Below, one piece after another: positions 7,392 to 10,275 of a DNA stretch of 10,275 nt (position 1 is its first letter; the number at the start of each line of letters is the position of its first letter). A program made the translations under genes and the position numbers. Origin of the DNA: Euperipatoides rowelli (taxonomy: Eukaryota; Onychophora; Udeonychophora; Euonychophora; Peripatopsidae); NCBI GenBank assembly GCA_003024985.2, contig PXIH01S0005069.1. One strand, 5' to 3'. The notes beneath the pieces were generated by a model. The model was not told the DNA's origin. It ran no database searches and saw only the letters and a list, made by a program, of their open reading frames with translations.

Positions 7392-8590
7392 AAAAACACT
7401 AATTCCTCAATAGATACAGTATATAAAATATGCTTGATAATTAAAACACATTAAAAGATGATTTACTTTACAATATAAAATACAAAACTATTCTTAACAT
7501 AAAATGTGCTACGATACTCAAAACCACTACCGGTACTTACAAAACCAGTTAGTTTACAAGGAATGTTATACTGTACTTCTATGAAATTGTATAAAAGGAA
7601 GTATGTACAACATAGTACTGTATATCAATAAACAGTATTTAAAAATATGCAAGAAAAAAAAATACCTTCAAGAAAGGTACTGTAGATTGAAAAAAGATAA
7701 TGGCAGTGTAAAACATTAGTAAGATTCATGGCATAGAAAGATTTAGTGTTCAATATGGTATTTCAACAAGTCATAAATATAGTGTTTATTTCATAAAGCA
7801 ATGTCAATAGTTTTTCATGACAAGTTTCACGGAGGGTCTAAATCATTACTACTGCAACCATCTGTTTTTATATACTGTAATGGATGCAGTCAATATTTCA
7901 GTGGTTCAGTAGATGTTTGAAATAGTAATAAATGCTGCACTTTGTTAAATCGCTAATAGCTTTTAAGACCAGCGTTCTGTCTTAGATAGCATGAATACTG
8001 GTAATTGTGCCATTTTTTTTTTTGGACTTTATATTCAATGTAATTTTTGCAAATATCTGTAAAAGTCTATTAATTAAAGAAATGTCAATAATTTACAATA
8101 GAGAGAAAAAAATAATAAAAACATAAAACTATGATAAGACGAAATTTGGGCGATGAATTCACATCTTTATCTTCTAGAGAGCTAATTTAGGATACATATA
8201 CCATTGCCAACACACTCCCCTCTTCCCCGAAAAACAAAACAAATAACTTATCATATAAAATGTTCAGATCTTATCTTTTCAGAGGAACTTATCTCTAGTA
8301 GACAAAAAAATTGATAAAAAAATTAAAAATGTGATAATTGAAAGGACTGATATCTATTATAATATTTTTCACTCATCCAAACACCCTCAGCAAAACCATT
8401 TAAAAAATCATTTGTGAGTGTGTGCATGCTTTGTCAGAATTCAGCAGATGCTAATAATACCCAATTCACACAAATTTTGGCGAGAATGGGGGTGAGAACA
8501 TCAAATCACTCATGAAATTAAGTTATAGAAAAATGGGAATCTGGTAAGGTGTGATGGCATATTTCTTTTTCTTCAGCCGTACTGTCACAA
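7392..8590. other. AT-rich stretch, possible 3' UTR of a minus-strand gene
   Basis: No open frame of note was found. If the candidate exon at 8674-8726 is real, this stretch would be downstream of its stop on the minus strand. TTTATT at 7785-7790 (AATAAA on the minus strand) is one possible poly(A) signal, but such hexamers are frequent by chance in DNA this AT-rich. CTGTAT words are sparse here, and T/A runs are short. Confidence 0.5.
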
Positions 8591-8673
8591 ATCTATTCTA
8601 TACAAAGGTGTATTTGGTGCTGCATCACATGATGATCAGTTCGGTGATGCCTCCGCGGCAACTTGCTCTGATG

Positions 8674-8726
8674 CTACTTTTGCAACACTGGGGAACTTGG
8701 CAGGACCACATCATATTCACTCCATC
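8674..8726 (-). CDS. Candidate 3'-terminal exon (partial, product unknown)
   Basis: On the minus strand, TTCTCATTATTTTAG (AG at 8728-8727) is a fair splice acceptor with a T-rich run, and directly after it composition changes sharply: 8641-8710 is 56% GC (39 of 70) in a window near 30%. Joined in the phase that leaves two bases before the first full codon, the exon reads WSEYDVVLPSSPVLQK and stops at TAG (8674-8676). The other two frames are also partly open: phase 0 gives 33 codons to a TGA at 8625-8627, and the third gives 24 codons (8710-8636) including PSVAKVASEQVAAEASPN, but that frame has TGA stops between it and the acceptor. I cannot name the protein. Upstream exons would lie right of this window or among the transposon remnants. 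A GC-rich transposon scrap is the main alternative. Confidence 0.3.
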
Positions 8727-8728
8727 CT

Positions 8729-9041
8729 AAAATAATGAGAAATTAAAGAAAGAATTTCCATTCAATACTATTAGCTTTAGTCTGACATTCTTATGTCTTA
8801 ATTAGTGTTTTATGATCCCTCCTGTAATGGGACTTTGGTAAAAATCTTATAATTATCCTTAATATAAATAATAAAATTTTAAAATATTATAGACTATTTT
8901 GAACTATTATATCCATTTTAATTTGATTTATTAACAGCACATAATAATAATAAATCATATTACATTTTATTGCAGGGGAAACAGATGATCAAATATGCTG
9001 TTTTAGAAACTATAATATACTTCCATATGATTTACAATATG
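8729..9041. other. AT-rich stretch, possible intron
   Basis: This is plain AT-rich sequence with no gene or repeat recognised. If the exon to its left is real, this would be the end of its preceding intron. Confidence 0.5.
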
Positions 9042-9125
9042 CAGCGGCGGTTTACCACCTAGACCAACAAGGCCATTGCCTAGGGCCTAAAATTCAAGAG
9101 GGCCCGGATGGCCACCCAAGCTCAA
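9042..9125 (+). mobile_element. hAT-type transposon left end (fragment)
   Basis: The element starts CAGCGGCGGTTTACCACC and continues through CCATTGCCTAGGGCC and AGAGGGCCCGGATGGCC. Starts of the form CAGNGGCGGATTTACC followed by TTGCCTAGGGCC are familiar from hAT-superfamily elements in many animals. This stretch is clearly more GC-rich than its flanks. No right end (a CCGCCGCTG-type word) or 8-bp target duplication was found, so it is a truncated or internally decayed copy. No transposase remnant is seen. Confidence 0.6.
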
Positions 9126-9405
9126 TAAATGGAGATTTCAAATGTTGAATTGTTATAATTTAATAGACTGATAAATATTAATTGCAGAATAAATGTTATT
9201 TTTTCTTTTTAATTGAAAACTGCTTTTTATTTTAAACTAACATTACATTAATTCAATATTCTACACTTTCCCAAACCACTGCATCTATGGACATTCCCCT
9301 CATGAATGCACGCCGTTTATGCTCTGCGGATTTATAATTCCTTACTCTGTGTGTTTATGCTCTGATGAAAATTATGCATTACAAAGCGTATTTCTCACAA
9401 ACATA
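9126..9405. other. AT-rich stretch between transposon ends
   Basis: It may be interior sequence of the hAT element that starts at 9042. The part 9280-9390 is slightly richer in GC and contains GTTTATGCTCTG twice (about 9316 and 9352), a 12-base direct repeat. No coding frame is recognised. Confidence 0.5.
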
Positions 9406-9570
9406 CAGTGATCGGAAAAGTTCATTTTAAAAAAGAGCAAGTTCATGTTCTAAGTTCATCTCCAAAAAAGGAACTTGCTCAAGTTCAAGTTCATTTTTCA
9501 AAAAAATCACTAGTTCAGTTCAAGATCATTTTAAACTGAATACGTTCTTTACCAAGTTCTTTTTTACTTA
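9406..9570 (+). mobile_element. hAT-like transposon end with AAGTTCAT sub-repeats
   Basis: The start, CAGTGATCGGAAAAGTTCAT, resembles the hAT end class CAGTGTTGGGAAAAGTTAC. It is followed by irregular repeats of AAGTTCAT or its variants (about 9418, 9439, 9452, 9482, 9490, 9514), as in the sub-terminal repeats of that class. A perfect 10-bp inverted repeat GAGCAAGTTC/GAACTTGCTC (9435-9444 and 9471-9480) lies inside. No opposite end with ACTG was found, so only one end is present or the other is beyond recognition. Confidence 0.55.
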
Positions 9571-9754
9571 TTAATTTCATTTTACAATTTTACATAGAAG
9601 AAAATTGAAGAGTTTTATTGAACCTCTTTTGAATTTCTTTCATCTACAGTAGATATCAAGTGTTTATTCATTTCTAAATTGTGTTTTTAGAATCTAAGTA
9701 ATTAAAGAACTTTAGATATTGACTTACTTTTGAGCCAGCCTAGATAAGTGTGCG

Positions 9755-9774
9755 GGTGTGTGTGTGTGTGTGTA
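9755..9774 (+). repeat. (GT)n microsatellite
   Basis: About nine GT units follow TGTGCG. It is a simple dinucleotide repeat. Confidence 0.95.
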
Positions 9775-9799
9775 AGCAAGTAAGATTGCCATTATGAAA

Positions 9800-9860
9800 T
9801 AGGGTTGTGCCGTTTAAACGTATAAACACACGTTTACAAAATTTCATGTACGTTTAAACC
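9800..9860 (+). mobile_element. Possible hAT-like end (TAGGGTTGTGCCG)
   Basis: TAGGGTTGTGCCGTTTAAACG resembles the TAGGGNTGTGCCG/TAGGGCTGTGC starts of several animal hAT families. It is followed by three related words built on CGTTTA and AAACG (9811-9820, 9831-9836, 9851-9858), partly palindromic. The opposite end and the target duplication were not found. The interior trails into plain AT-rich sequence. Confidence 0.35.
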
Positions 9861-10158
9861 TGGAAAGTATATATTAAATGTTAGGTTATAAAAAATTAAT
9901 TAATATAATAGTCTATTATAGGCTTAATATTCATTTATTAAATTTAATCCATTCTAGATGATATTATGCCACTTCCCAAAAAATTCCTGCTTTAAATCAA
10001 AATCCTTAAATATTTCATTTATTAATTTACTTGATACGAGATAAAAGATATACAGTAAATACCAGACATTGTTCACTAGCGCTATTTATTTGTTCATTTA
10101 TTTATTTGATTTTTATTATTTGACTTTCTGGTCTTATACAATGGTGTAATAAATAAAT
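9861..10158. other. AT-rich stretch without gene
   Basis: The stretch has TTTATTTG/TTCATTTA words at 10085-10115, giving a weak ATTT-rich simple repeat. Nothing else is recognised. Confidence 0.6.
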
Positions 10159-10275
10159 ACTGTATATATGGATATTTTCACGAGAGTAATATTTCCGCGA
10201 GTTTCGCGACAGTCATATATTTGCAAAAATAAAGATTAGCAAATATTAACACTCATTAAAATATTCAAAGTGCTA
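10159..10275 (+). mobile_element. Decayed CpG-rich 'cgcgag' DNA element, runs off window
   Basis: From ACTGTATATATGGATATTTT the sequence continues through CACGAGAGTAATATTTCCGC, then GAGTTTCGCGAC, then TTTGCAAAAATAAAGATTAG and CAAATATTAA. This matches a recurring pattern in many invertebrate genomes of ACTGTAAAT, ATTTTCGCGAG, AATATTTCCGCGA, TTTCGCGA, then CGCGAAAATAAATACTCGCGAATATT. In the second half, CG positions of that pattern appear as CA or TA, as expected from CpG deamination. The superfamily is uncertain, and the right end lies outside the window. Confidence 0.45.

Overview
This window looks like non-coding nuclear DNA from a metazoan. It is very AT-rich (about 70% or more A+T by eye) and full of A/T homopolymers, TA/CTGTA microsatellites and decayed DNA transposons. 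It also has two unresolved bases (2576 and 6298), as in a draft assembly. There are no bacterial operons, no Shine-Dalgarno-led genes, no tRNA or rRNA, and no open reading frame I recognise. The taxon cannot be fixed from this sequence. The mix of a TA-flanked pogo/mariner-type MITE, hAT-type ends and a CpG-rich 'cgcgag' element would suit an aquatic invertebrate or a lower vertebrate, but that is inference.

Layout. Positions 1-2215 are AT-rich intergenic, intronic or UTR-like sequence with homopolymers and one possible hAT-like end (1686). Positions 2222-2561 form a GC-richer island (about 49% GC at 2361-2480) that is open on both strands; a possible polyadenylated or retroelement 3' end follows at 2820-2914. 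Positions 2915-4265 hold nothing recognisable except a short TA repeat. A complete 206-bp MITE with near-perfect terminal inverted repeats and TA target duplication lies at 4266-4471. From about 5285 to 6920 the structure is striking: a dense cluster of CTGTATA/TATACAG motifs, then a long inverted duplication (core 5765-6297, arms about 260 bp, about 94% identical, 6-base loop), then two more CTGTATA clusters. A probable diverged relative of the MITE and a compound TA/CA microsatellite fill 7186-7391.

The best gene candidate is on the minus strand: a short GC-rich island (56% GC at 8641-8710) just after a good splice acceptor at 8727-8728, possibly the last exon of a gene whose other exons lie beyond the right edge. 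If so, sequence to its left could be 3' UTR. The right end (9042-10275) is a graveyard of DNA-transposon ends: two hAT-like left ends, a third weaker one, and a CpG-decayed 'cgcgag' element running off the window.

Nothing here shows genes working together. The most notable object is the long hairpin-forming inverted duplication, which could give double-stranded RNA if transcribed and carries matching short ORF remnants in both arms. I do not see a convincing new multi-gene system.
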